From contig NZ_JAECMT010000008.1 in NCBI RefSeq assembly GCF_016019935.1, positions 33,355-97,354 of the forward strand: a stretch of 64,000 nt of DNA, written 5' to 3'. The notes beneath the pieces were generated by a model that was not told the DNA's origin, did no database searches, and saw only the letters and a program-made list of their open reading frames with translations. Positions 15,886 to 24,994 of the stretch are shown one piece after another (within the stretch, counting starts at the first letter, position 1; every line of letters begins with the position of its first letter). Origin of the DNA: Paenibacillus sp. GSMTC-2017. GTDB taxonomy: Bacteria > Bacillota > Bacilli > Paenibacillales > Paenibacillaceae. The position numbers and the translations under genes were made by a program.

Positions 15886-18060
15886 TTATATGCCCTCTTG
15901 AACCACGCTTAACGTGATTCCCTTCTGCGCAAATCTGCCGAGTACATGTTCGGCATCCTCTCTATTTGTATTCGATAAAAGAATCATAATATTGTGGTTG
16001 CTATCAAGACCGGTATAATCCGTTTCCCGCAGCATTCCTGAAATTTTATTGCCGATATCTACAAGATTGATATTAAAAACATTTCCCTTCAGCAATAAAT
16101 AAGGTGTCTGGTTTTTTTCCCAAGCATTTTTTTTAGTTGCGAGTACTGTTTCGAATGCTTCACTCCGCATAATTGGTGTGCCTTCTACATATCTCTGGCT
16201 TTCAGTTGCCTCAATGTAAGCAAATGCTTTTGATAAAGCTGAGGATACAAGATCCGTCGTCGTCTTAAATAAGTTTTGATGATAAAGGGAAAATTTATCG
16301 AATGACAAACCATCAATAGCAACGACAGCAGCGATTTCATTTTTATAATAAATAGGTGCGCACATTAATGGAGTACCCTCCATTAATTGCTTGTTAACAA
16401 ACATTTTGCCGTCCGTTAATACAGATGTAAGGTAGGAGTGTTCACTAACCTTCAATGATTTTTCCATCTGATTAGCGCTATTAGATGACTGTGCCACTAA
16501 GCGCAAGTAAGTTCCTGTACGATTTACCGTATAGATCGATACAGATGGAACGGACATGATCGTTTTCACAACATTAACCGTCGAAGTAAATACATTTTCC
16601 GGCTCAAGGCTTTCCAGCTCTTTCGTTATCGAATATATTTTCCCGTAGCTGTCACCAGAATTTAGTATGCGGAGTTGTAACTCATCCTTCACTTCACGAA
16701 CCTCTTGGTAGACACCGTTAAGGAAATCATATTTGCTTTCAAGCTCATTATTTTTCTGTTCTTGTCCTAGGATAAGCGCATTTTTTCGTTCAATGGCATA
16801 ACCTACGACTAGTCCAATGAATAAATAGATAGCTATCTGGAAGAAAACATCCGTATCATAGAGTAAAGAAATAAACTCGCGACCATCACTTAATTTTTGA
16901 TAAATGAATAACCCAATCGACATGATTACAGCTAATATGGATTGTCGATTACCATATAAAATACCCATTATCGTAATATAAAAAAGTTTGACGTCAATTA
17001 CACCGTATTCGGTATACATTTGTCCTAGCGTCAACCATGCAGTCAAAGCAAATGCCAGCACATTTTCACCATAGGGAACAAATAGCTTTAGTCTTGAACG
17101 TAAAAGTGATGGTTCTTCAGAAACGGCTGCAGCTGTTTCTTTCTCCGCTTTGTGAGTAAGAAAATAGGTATACGTTCGCTGTAATCCTTCTTGTAACGTA
17201 TACATCGGAGACCAGTCCAGATCACGTTGAATCTTTGTATTGCTTAAAGAAGAACGCTCAATATCGCCAGTACGTTTCTCCGTATGAGACGTTTTTGCTA
17301 GCTCCTTCAAAGCACCCATAGTTTCCACTAACTCATTTACGCTACATTCCGTATTCGTCGACAAGTTATATATACCGGTTAGATCGGAGTAAGAAGCGCG
17401 ATATATTGCATCAGCAACATCCTCTACATAAATAAAATCTCGTGTTTGTTTTCCATCTCCGTGTATAATCAGGGATTGCTCGGACAACAAACGATTCATA
17501 AATATAGAGATAACCCCCCCTTCGCCAATCGCATCTTGCCTTGGGCCATATACATTAGAAAACCGAAATCCGAGTGTTTCTAATCCATATAATTGCTGCC
17601 ACTTCTGACTATATGATTCACCAACCCACTTACTAATACCGTATGGCGAAATCGGAATTAGTTCCTCTTCTTCACGAATTGGCAATACAGTCTTCATTCC
17701 ATATACCGCCGCAGATGATGCATATATAAATTTTTTGACGTTATATTTCTTAGATAAATTCAACATATTTACTAGTCCAGATACATTTGATTGTGAATCT
17801 AATCTTGGATTAGAGATAGAAGCCGAGACACTTACTTGTGCTGCCATATGAATGACGACATCAAATTTATTTGATCTAAAAATCTCTTCACACTTGGCAT
17901 CTTCCACGTCTAACAAATAAGATTTATGCTTAATGGCTACATGTTCTTTCTTGCCAGAAGACAAGTTGTCGATAATGAAAACATCATATCCCTCCTTTTT
18001 GAACCGGTCTGCTACATGAGATCCGATAAACCCGTAACCACCCGTTATTAGTACTTTCAT
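15886..18060 (-). CDS. UDP-sugar epimerase (SDR) fused to PelD
   Basis: A 724-residue fusion. Residues 1-305 form an extended SDR nucleotide-sugar epimerase of the GalE/PelX type: GGYGFIG binds NAD, and Tyr140 and Lys144 of YGISK are catalytic. It probably supplies UDP-GalNAc or a related Pel precursor. Residues 325-425 hold four membrane helices, 440-460 a coiled coil, 480-615 a GAF domain, and 625-724 a degenerate GGDEF domain, the layout of PelD. The GGDEF active site is gone but Arg678-Glu-Thr-Asp681 is an RxxD motif at the place where PelD binds c-di-GMP. In B. cereus galE and pelD are separate genes. First gene of the operon. Confidence 0.87.
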   Translation of the reverse strand: MKVLITGGYGFIGSHVADRFKKEGYDVFIIDNLSSGKKEHVAIKHKSYLLDVEDAKCEEIFRSNKFDVVIHMAAQVSVSASISNPRLDSQSNVSGLVNMLNLSKKYNVKKFIYASSAAVYGMKTVLPIREEEELIPISPYGISKWVGESYSQKWQQLYGLETLGFRFSNVYGPRQDAIGEGGVISIFMNRLLSEQSLIIHGDGKQTRDFIYVEDVADAIYRASYSDLTGIYNLSTNTECSVNELVETMGALKELAKTSHTEKRTGDIERSSLSNTKIQRDLDWSPMYTLQEGLQRTYTYFLTHKAEKETAAAVSEEPSLLRSRLKLFVPYGENVLAFALTAWLTLGQMYTEYGVIDVKLFYITIMGILYGNRQSILAVIMSIGLFIYQKLSDGREFISLLYDTDVFFQIAIYLFIGLVVGYAIERKNALILGQEQKNNELESKYDFLNGVYQEVREVKDELQLRILNSGDSYGKIYSITKELESLEPENVFTSTVNVVKTIMSVPSVSIYTVNRTGTYLRLVAQSSNSANQMEKSLKVSEHSYLTSVLTDGKMFVNKQLMEGTPLMCAPIYYKNEIAAVVAIDGLSFDKFSLYHQNLFKTTTDLVSSALSKAFAYIEATESQRYVEGTPIMRSEAFETVLATKKNAWEKNQTPYLLLKGNVFNINLVDIGNKISGMLRETDYTGLDSNHNIMILLSNTNREDAEHVLGRFAQKGITLSVVQEGI

Positions 18061-18122
18061 CCTATACCGACCCCTCTAGGCAGAGTAAAATAATGAAACT
18101 AAAGACTCATATTTTTTAGTAA

Positions 18123-18151
18123 ATTATAGTAAATTAAAGCTAATGGATATG
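18123..18151 (-). promoter_or_regulatory. Predicted promoter of the Pel operon
   Basis: TATAAT at 18128-18123 is a perfect -10 box, about 63 bases before the start codon. The -35 region 17 bases upstream is poor and lies inside a 24-bp palindrome, so an activator or repressor site is likely to dominate. Confidence 0.5.
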
Positions 18152-18165
18152 ATATCATATCCATT
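18142..18165. promoter_or_regulatory. 24-bp perfect palindrome, candidate operator of the Pel operon
   Basis: Arms AATGGATATGAT and ATCATATCCATT join without any spacer. The site overlaps the -35 position of the operon promoter and lies between the upstream terminator and the first pel gene. Confidence 0.7.
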
Positions 18166-18246
18166 TCTACCAATCTATCTTTTTATTATTTTTATCCATA
18201 ACTAGATAAATTTCGACAAATTATGACGTTAAAGTGTTTTTGAAAA

Positions 18247-18317
18247 CAAAAAAACTTCCATTCTCTGCACATAATTTCAGTCATAATGACGAATTTTGTG
18301 AGCATGAATAGAAGTTT
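18247..18317 (-). terminator. Terminator of the beta-helix gene
   Basis: On the minus strand a long imperfect hairpin pairs AACTTCTATTCATGCTCACA with a matching arm about 25 bases on, followed by seven T. It separates the secreted protein gene from the Pel operon. Confidence 0.7.
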
Positions 18318-18347
18318 AAATGTGAGCTAATGGACCTAATTAATTTC

Positions 18348-21026
18348 TCATTTTACCGAATATGACGCCATTTCTCCGCTAATAGGAAGCTTCTTTAATT
18401 TATCATCATTTAGCATAACGCCGATCAATATATTTGCACCAGAATGCAAATTGAGTGTAGACAACGGGATTACCATTTCCACCACGCCATCCTTGTGTAT
18501 ATACCTATTTTCATTTGTCATATTTTCCAATCGGTTCCAAGACCAATTATTTCCCTTTCCTTTATATGAATATAACCGTCCATCTTCTATTAGGAATTCT
18601 ATCCCACTGGAACCCCATTTTGAGGTCCGATACCCAGACTCGCTATTTTGATCTGTATTCAGATATACCTGAGTTTTGGAAGCCGTTCCACTGCCCTCAA
18701 TAAAAATATATAGATTTTCGTTATCGTTAGTCATTCGCAGCAAGCTAGGGTCGGAATCCCCAGTACTTAAGTCGCTTACATCCAACCAATCGTTACTGTT
18801 ACCATCTACCTGTATACTAGCATTCTGGCTCGGACGTGGCTCAGGACTATTAATACCATCGTACTGAGCAGAAATTAAACCTTTTCCTACTGGAAGCCTA
18901 TTTTCATGTGAATCCTTCCATACATACCCTAGCTGTACAGTATCAGACTGAGATGCCCCTAGATCTGCTAGTAAAAGTGATACTTCAACTGCTGTTGAAG
19001 TTGCAATGAATTTCCCTGTCTTTTTGTACGAACGAACTTCCTTCCAACTCCAACTGTTTCCTCCTGTACCGCTGTACGTATAGAGAATGCCGCTCTCTAA
19101 CAAATAATCTGCACCCGCTCCATTCCAGTAAGGAGCTTGAAATCCCGATTTGTCGTTTCCATCTGTATTCATGTAGAGTTGGCCTTTTTCTCCAAGTAAA
19201 TGACCTGTTACAAGAACATGCAGTTCTCCCTCTTTTATGACAGACTTTATCGATCGAACATTAGACTCCCCTGTCGCTATTTCGATGATTTGTTCCCAGT
19301 CATCGAAATGGCCATCAATCTTAAATGCCCCGCTCGGTGGATTTGCACTAGGCAATGGCTGAGTTGGAGCCGTACTCGAAACCGGATCGACCGTCACCTC
19401 AGGTACAGTAGATGTACTTTCCGGCATATCTGTTGGCACAGGAGTCTGTTCCGGTGTCGGCTGAACGGGATCAGATTTAGTTGGAACTGGCGCTCCTCCA
19501 AACTCTGACGCGCCGATATCTATTGCAGCACCTTGCTTACGTACCGCTCCGAAAAAGTCATATGCAATTGGATGATCTTTTCCTCTATCAATGGCTGGCG
19601 ATTTATCGCTTAATGTAATGATCCCTTTATGGGGATCTAATAAAAGCGGGTCAGTGAATATCGAATGAGCATCATAACCTGTCGCAGCCTGAAATTGTTT
19701 TAAGGTAGCATACGATTTATTTTCCCACTCCCACGTTTCATCATCGCCTCCGGCTGTTCTAAAGTACAAATTATGATCCAGCTTATTGCCGCTACCACTT
19801 GTGTTGAACTTACTCAAGATTGGATTTTCAGCATTGCTGTAGAAGATATTATTCATTATTGTGTTATTGAACGTATTTTCCTGAAACGCAATTTCTCCGA
19901 ACCCTTGACGCAGAACATCATTTTTTACCAAAGTATTATTGATTATAACGTTATCGGTAGCGCCACCATTCGTTACCTCGGAGCCGCCCATAATGATACC
20001 TGCTCCATCATTGTGATGAATACTGTTGTTTTGCAAGGTGATCCGGCTCGTCGTTTTTCCTTTCTTTTCACTTGCAATAGATATTCCAAAATCATTATTG
20101 TAAACATGATTGCGTTCAATAATTACATCGGCCGAGCCATCTGCATATATTCCCGCAGCACTGTTAAAGCCCTCTTCATAAGCCGGATTAGTTGATGAAT
20201 CAATATTAAACACAATATTCCCGCTCACTACACCATTCCTTGCCTGATCCAAGCACGGTGCTGAACAAGCTCCATAGGACCCTGCAATATCGATACCTAT
20301 ATTATTGTTGTCATGAACAATATTGTTGTCGATGGAGAAGCCGTCAACATTACCGCTTACGGTTAATGATTCACTGGATCCAAGAATAAGTTGATGAATC
20401 TCGTTTCCGCTAACTTTAATATTTGTAAGGGGTACAACTGTGTTTCCGTATATGTGAATGCCATGTGCATTTCCATCTGGGGACAGATTCTGAATATGAT
20501 GGACATTATTATTCAAAAGATGAATGTTAGATCCACCCCTCGTAACCCTAATTCCTACTGGATCTTCTGAACTGCTAGCTGAAGTTAGATTACGAAGCTC
20601 GAATCCTTCAACTACAACATAATTTGCCCCACGAATCATTATAAGTGCCTCATCACCATTAGACATAGATAGATTACCGCCGTCTATAATGGGTTGCTCA
20701 CCGGGATATGCCTGAAAGATAATATACCCTTCTGGCTCCGAGCCTGACGAAGTAATGGTTACAAACTCTTCATAGACACCATCCCGAACAAAAACAGTGT
20801 CACCGCCAATAACCGAATTCGCCGCCTTTTGTATCGTGCGCCAAGGTGCTTCCAGTGTTCCAGGTGCTGCATCGTCACCTGAAGTAGCTACATAATAAAC
20901 AGTTCCAGCATTGCTTGAGAAGACCGCACTAGGGAAATACGATGCGATTACCATAAGTGCAAGGAGAAAAATGAATGTCGATTTAATAGATCTAAAAGCC
21001 GTAGTTTTCGATTCTATAGACAACAT
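18348..21026 (-). CDS. Secreted right-handed beta-helix protein with two C-terminal sandwich domains
   Basis: An 892-residue exported protein. A signal peptide (hydrophobic core FIFLLALMVIASYF) probably ends near AVFSS. Next comes a pectate-lyase-like beta helix of roughly 460 residues starting at TVYYVATSGDD, with many short N-rich turns such as NNIVHDNNNIGIDI. A proline/threonine linker (about 510-560) leads to two homologous domains of about 150 residues, each beginning FKIDGHFDDW or IQVDGNSNDW and containing a LYxNTDxNxxSG motif, like CBM9/DOMON-type carbohydrate-binding modules. I start at the ATG at 21026 because AAAAGGAG lies before it; upstream ATGs have none. No lyase active site is certain. 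Its place next to the Pel operon suggests polymer binding or trimming. Confidence 0.8.
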   Translation of the reverse strand: MLSIESKTTAFRSIKSTFIFLLALMVIASYFPSAVFSSNAGTVYYVATSGDDAAPGTLEAPWRTIQKAANSVIGGDTVFVRDGVYEEFVTITSSGSEPEGYIIFQAYPGEQPIIDGGNLSMSNGDEALIMIRGANYVVVEGFELRNLTSASSSEDPVGIRVTRGGSNIHLLNNNVHHIQNLSPDGNAHGIHIYGNTVVPLTNIKVSGNEIHQLILGSSESLTVSGNVDGFSIDNNIVHDNNNIGIDIAGSYGACSAPCLDQARNGVVSGNIVFNIDSSTNPAYEEGFNSAAGIYADGSADVIIERNHVYNNDFGISIASEKKGKTTSRITLQNNSIHHNDGAGIIMGGSEVTNGGATDNVIINNTLVKNDVLRQGFGEIAFQENTFNNTIMNNIFYSNAENPILSKFNTSGSGNKLDHNLYFRTAGGDDETWEWENKSYATLKQFQAATGYDAHSIFTDPLLLDPHKGIITLSDKSPAIDRGKDHPIAYDFFGAVRKQGAAIDIGASEFGGAPVPTKSDPVQPTPEQTPVPTDMPESTSTVPEVTVDPVSSTAPTQPLPSANPPSGAFKIDGHFDDWEQIIEIATGESNVRSIKSVIKEGELHVLVTGHLLGEKGQLYMNTDGNDKSGFQAPYWNGAGADYLLESGILYTYSGTGGNSWSWKEVRSYKKTGKFIATSTAVEVSLLLADLGASQSDTVQLGYVWKDSHENRLPVGKGLISAQYDGINSPEPRPSQNASIQVDGNSNDWLDVSDLSTGDSDPSLLRMTNDNENLYIFIEGSGTASKTQVYLNTDQNSESGYRTSKWGSSGIEFLIEDGRLYSYKGKGNNWSWNRLENMTNENRYIHKDGVVEMVIPLSTLNLHSGANILIGVMLNDDKLKKLPISGEMASYSVK

Positions 21027-21317
21027 AGTTGTAATTAGCTCCTTTTTGATCATCCTATGAAACATATTGTTGGATGTAGCAACCTATCTTCTTTGCCCTT
21101 TTCATAACGATGGTTTGTCTTAATTACGATTATCATTTTTCTTGTTACATAAATTCTTTATATAATTGAAAATCCCTCCATGAAATGAAAGAAATTTATA
21201 TTTTTTTATTCAGTTATGTTCATTGTTTTATTCTAAAGATTTATAGTAATCCCGAGATCGGCATTCATTGTTATGTTATTATAAAAGTATAAATTTCCCA
21301 AGTTAAGGAGTCTGTAC

Positions 21318-21821
21318 ATGGAACCGCTACTAATAACAGCAAATGTAGGGATTGGACCGTTTAAATTAGGAATGCGCATAGAGGAAGTTTATAAAATAGA
21401 GGACTATCCTGCCATAGACAATAGTAACGAATTTAATAGTGTAAGCGGCTATTTTCAAGAGCAATTTATTAAACTTGAATTTGATTCCAACGGCAGTTTA
21501 CGTTTTATTGAGATTAGTAAGCCAGATCCCACAGATGCCCAGGTTTGTTTGTTCAATGGTATGGATATCTTCCGGACAAAGGTTGACGACCTCATTCCTA
21601 AAATTGATAAAATCACACCATATGACCGCAATGATTTTGAGTTAGGCTGCTCCTATATATTTCGCGAATTAAATATATGCTTCTGGCGGCCAACTATAAT
21701 AACTGAAGCCGATTTAACTTCAGAAGATTTTTTGAAAATGAGTACTGAAAACCAAGAGTTAGAAAAACGATACTTCTATTTCACAACCATTAGCATTCAT
21801 GCGCCAGGATATTATACGTAA
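21318..21821 (+). CDS. Hypothetical protein
   Basis: A 167-residue soluble protein with AAGGAG 8 bases before its ATG. It starts with a GIGPFKLGMRIEEVYKI segment of a kind seen at the N-terminus of various small uncharacterised or immunity-type proteins, and it is rich in aromatic and acidic residues (FELGCSYIFRELNICFWRP). I do not recognise a family and see no signal peptide or membrane helix. It stands alone, opposite to its neighbours, between the secreted beta-helix gene and spoIIE, and ends before a shared terminator. The AT-rich 290 bases upstream probably hold its promoter. Confidence 0.6.
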   Translation: MEPLLITANVGIGPFKLGMRIEEVYKIEDYPAIDNSNEFNSVSGYFQEQFIKLEFDSNGSLRFIEISKPDPTDAQVCLFNGMDIFRTKVDDLIPKIDKITPYDRNDFELGCSYIFRELNICFWRPTIITEADLTSEDFLKMSTENQELEKRYFYFTTISIHAPGYYT

Positions 21822-21901
21822 AGCCGAGACAGCACACCCCCATTGCTATTACATCTGGCAACTAATCCATTAAGCACTCCTTTCAATACTGCTCTGTTTA
21901 T

Positions 21902-21944
21902 AAACAAAGCACAACAGGCATATAGGTCTCGTTGTGCTTTGTTT
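21902..21944. terminator. Bidirectional terminator
   Basis: A perfect 14-bp stem, AAACAAAGCACAAC / GTTGTGCTTTGTTT, with a 15-base loop lies between two converging genes (hypothetical gene on plus, spoIIE on minus). T-runs are present on both strands. Confidence 0.85.
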
Positions 21945-21984
21945 TCCTTAGCACTTGGCATTCTGCACCCCACATGCTACTCTT

Positions 21985-24462
21985 CTAACTCACCGTCCTT
22001 GGTCTTTCCATTCTGTTAATTCCCGGCCAGCGGAACGAAGCCCACTCAGGTAAGTGTTTATCTATACGTGCGACTAGAACCGTCATATCATCAACAATTT
22101 CACCTTCATGATAACGCACAACTGTTTCAAGGAGCGCATCCGCCATCTCCTGTGGATCATCTGTACCAAGTTCGCTAATAATTCGTTTCATCCACATCTC
22201 CTTATTTACTGCATGGCCAGGTGCATCGTAGATACCGTCACTCATCATGACAAGTGTATCTCCCGGCTGCATCTGCATCGAAATAAAATCGACGTCAATA
22301 TCTTGAATAATGCCAATCGGCAAATTATTAGCTGAGATTGGAATAACCTCTTTCCCCCGTTTAATAAAGCTCGGTGTCGAGCCAATTTTCATAAAGGTCG
22401 TATGCGCTGTATACAAATCTACAATAGCAAGATCAACCGTTGCATACATCTCCTCTGATGAGCGAAGCAGCAAGACAGAATTAACCGATTTCACCGCAAG
22501 CTTCTCATCCATTCCTGATTGCAATAGTTGCTGTAGTATCGAAAGAGCCGCACTACTCTCTTGACGTGCCCGCTCTCCATTTCCCATACCATCACTAATA
22601 GCTACAGCAAACTTGCCATTTCCAAGCTCTACTAAGCTAAAGCTGTCTCCAGACAGCAAGTCGCCCCCCTTGGCTGCACCTGCTACACCTGTCTCTACCT
22701 CATATTGCTTCGCAGAACCGAAAGTAACCATAGTCGGTTCACCAAGCTTCGAAGGCGGCAACTCCGTTTTCACCGCAATATGCTCCCCCAATATATCGCT
22801 AAGAAGCGGCGCAATAATTTTGCGGCATTCGTCAAAGCCTCTACCGAACGAATGATACACTTCTATCTCAACATTGCCCTCCTCCAAGTTAACAATATCA
22901 ACCCCTTGTACCGATAATCCTAAACCTTCCACCGCCTCTCTTATTTGTTCCTCTTGCAAATGCAGCGTCTGCCCTTCTCGCTTAATCTCCTTAGATAAGT
23001 CCTCCATCACTTGAGAAACACCAAGCAGTTGATCTGCTACAAGTTGACGAGAATCGAATATTTGCTTTTTCCAATGCATATTATTTTGATAAAGCTCGTA
23101 CTGATGTCGCATAACGGTAAGCACTTGAGAGGACTTCGGACAATGGGACGTCCATGTTCGAGGATGCTCCTTCGTTCCCGGAATTTTTTGTTCTTCTACC
23201 GACGTCATCATATCCGTCATCATTTTATAGGTGTGAAAATATTTATCGTTCCAGCATGTATTTTGACGATGGCAACTAGCACAACTCCTCTCAGCTACTG
23301 CATTCATAAAGTGACCAATCTCCTCCTCACGTTTCACTTCTGTTACATTTTGATTCAATTGACCAAAACTTTTTGATAATTGACGGAATACGTCAGAGAA
23401 CTGTACGACACGTTCAGCCGTCACCTCCCTTACACGCTTCGCATAATCATGCTGCGACTTTACATGCTCATTCGTCCCTGGCACGTATCGAGCAATCGTC
23501 CGAATGATTCCGCGCGGTGTGAGCATAAGCAGGGTAGCAGCCGCGACCGATTCCCATATCGAGCTCATCACATCGGCGCCTGTGCCGATGTATATCGATA
23601 GAATAGACGTACCGAGCAACAAGCCAAATGCAGCTGCCATCTTTCCCCCATCACGTAATAGTCCTGCAAGTAACCCTGCAAAAGCGAGCATACTCATTTG
23701 AACGATTGCACTAAAGTCTGCAAGGCTAAGTATAAGGCCTGCTACAACGCCAACTGCTGCTCCGAGCGGAGCACCGCCTGCCATAGCGAACAAGAGCAAT
23801 AAGAACCGTGACATCACATGCTCAATAGACATACCGTATACGATCCACCCGACAGCTCCAGTCATTACTGAAGCTAGCAGAATCATTACACAAATAATTT
23901 CTTCATGTTTCAGTACAGCCGACTTTTTCGTCATCGTGAGTACTGGTAAAGCATGAATAAAGACAAGTGTGAGTACGAAAGCTAGCGCTGCTTCCACAAC
24001 AACTAACATGAAACTATACCAGCTAAGGGTATCCCCTATAAATACACTAAACATCTGAACGAGCAAGGTGGCTGCAAACACAAGTATAGGAGCTGTTGAG
24101 AGCTCCGCCCTCTCATAAGCTTCGAGCCCCTTCATAAAGAGAAACAGTACTGCAACCTCCATCGCTATCCACATAGGTGCAGGATCAGCGGCTAGCCAGC
24201 TTCCTGCAACCAATGATATAGCAACCAATACATGTAGATCCCGCCTCATAAAATAAATAACAGCAAAGTATGCTGCAGCAAAAGGCATAAGCGACTCCAA
24301 TATGACAGCACGTCCCAATAGGAACGCGATACCAACAAGAAGAATTGTCCATTTCTTCGCCATTAGAACACCAATTGCACCCTTAAATGCTTTCCACTCT
24401 CTTCCCTTACTAATTGCAGCTTGTACAAAACCTGCCTTCTTAAATGACGGTAATGCTACCAC
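21985..24462 (-). CDS. spoIIE: Stage II sporulation protein E (PP2C phosphatase)
   Basis: About 825 residues. SpoIIE sits at the asymmetric septum, binds FtsZ and dephosphorylates SpoIIAA to release sigma-F in the forespore. The N-terminal third has about ten membrane helices (first GIAFLLGRAVILESLMPFA). A central region with Cys residues (SCASCHRQNTC) precedes the C-terminal PP2C domain, where ISDGMGNGERA, MYATVDLAIVDL, MMSDGIYD and DDMTVLVARI hold the metal-binding aspartates. The frame opens with an ATG at 24516, but this ATG is part of the TATAATG promoter box. I prefer the GTG at 24462, preceded by AGAAGGA, which gives the length of B. subtilis SpoIIE (827). Confidence 0.93.
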   Translation of the reverse strand: MVALPSFKKAGFVQAAISKGREWKAFKGAIGVLMAKKWTILLVGIAFLLGRAVILESLMPFAAAYFAVIYFMRRDLHVLVAISLVAGSWLAADPAPMWIAMEVAVLFLFMKGLEAYERAELSTAPILVFAATLLVQMFSVFIGDTLSWYSFMLVVVEAALAFVLTLVFIHALPVLTMTKKSAVLKHEEIICVMILLASVMTGAVGWIVYGMSIEHVMSRFLLLLFAMAGGAPLGAAVGVVAGLILSLADFSAIVQMSMLAFAGLLAGLLRDGGKMAAAFGLLLGTSILSIYIGTGADVMSSIWESVAAATLLMLTPRGIIRTIARYVPGTNEHVKSQHDYAKRVREVTAERVVQFSDVFRQLSKSFGQLNQNVTEVKREEEIGHFMNAVAERSCASCHRQNTCWNDKYFHTYKMMTDMMTSVEEQKIPGTKEHPRTWTSHCPKSSQVLTVMRHQYELYQNNMHWKKQIFDSRQLVADQLLGVSQVMEDLSKEIKREGQTLHLQEEQIREAVEGLGLSVQGVDIVNLEEGNVEIEVYHSFGRGFDECRKIIAPLLSDILGEHIAVKTELPPSKLGEPTMVTFGSAKQYEVETGVAGAAKGGDLLSGDSFSLVELGNGKFAVAISDGMGNGERARQESSAALSILQQLLQSGMDEKLAVKSVNSVLLLRSSEEMYATVDLAIVDLYTAHTTFMKIGSTPSFIKRGKEVIPISANNLPIGIIQDIDVDFISMQMQPGDTLVMMSDGIYDAPGHAVNKEMWMKRIISELGTDDPQEMADALLETVVRYHEGEIVDDMTVLVARIDKHLPEWASFRWPGINRMERPRTVS

Positions 24463-24514
24463 GCTTTCCTTCTTCACTAACAGACACCACCAATCCGATT
24501 GTATTGTGTTCCCC

Positions 24515-24547
24515 ATTATAGGAGGTTGTCTGTATAAAGTTTGTCAG
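24515..24547 (-). promoter_or_regulatory. spoIIE promoter, sigma-A with 21-bp spacing
   Basis: TATAAT (24520-24515) and CTGACA (24547-24542) are separated by exactly 21 bases. B. subtilis spoIIE also has near-consensus sigma-A boxes 21 bases apart and depends on phosphorylated Spo0A. Confidence 0.75.
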
Positions 24548-24573
24548 AAAAAGGTAATTGTCAAAAAGTTTTT

Positions 24574-24584
24574 TCCGACAAAAA
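24574..24584 (-). promoter_or_regulatory. 0A box upstream of the spoIIE promoter
   Basis: TTTGTCGGAAA matches the Spo0A box TGTCGAA at six of seven core positions, about 27 bases upstream of the -35. A second TTTGACAA-like half-site lies between, at 24558-24565. Confidence 0.55.
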
Positions 24585-24585
24585 G

Positions 24586-24940
24586 ATAACCCCTTGCATT
24601 CGATGTCAGGTAACCGAAAATCTCAAGCCCAGCGCCAGTTTGAGCAGTTATTTATACATATGATCTATTCGCTACATTCAACAAAAAATACAGAAAACGT
24701 TTACAATCGTTTAGCGAATGTATAAGATAACCTGTCGGTAATGCAGGAGGATAGGAGAAAACTATTTTTTCTAGATTGGCATATTCCTCAAACCGACTTT
24801 CCACGAGACAGCATCGACATGGTATGAGTAATTGCCAATTATTACACCGCTAGTTAACTAAAAAACTGCAAACACTGCGGATCTCAATAGATATCCGACA
24901 TTGTTATTGCTTGCTAGGAGTAAAAAGGATTGTACAACAC
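24586..24940. other. Intergenic stretch without a recognised gene
   Basis: B. subtilis has two tRNA genes here (next to spoIIE); I find no tRNA cloverleaf on either strand. A weak cre-like sequence (24692-24705) and an 8-bp inverted repeat ATTCGCTA / TAGCGAAT lie in it, and an AGGAGGATAGGAG tract has no start codon after it. Confidence 0.5.
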
Positions 24941-24970
24941 AAAAAAAGCAGAGCCATTATGGCTCTGCTT
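24941..24970 (-). terminator. Terminator of the S1-domain gene
   Basis: Stem AAGCAGAGCC / GGCTCTGCTT with an ATAAT loop, followed by T-tract on the minus strand. Confidence 0.9.
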
Positions 24971-24994
24971 GATCTATGAAATAGTCATTATCGA

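Noticed and set aside
24692..24705. cre-like CcpA site
   Set aside because: It has mismatches to the consensus and is not near a recognisable promoter of a catabolic gene.
24586..24940. tRNA genes expected upstream of spoIIE as in B. subtilis
   Set aside because: No cloverleaf, TTCGA arm or CCA end could be found on either strand.
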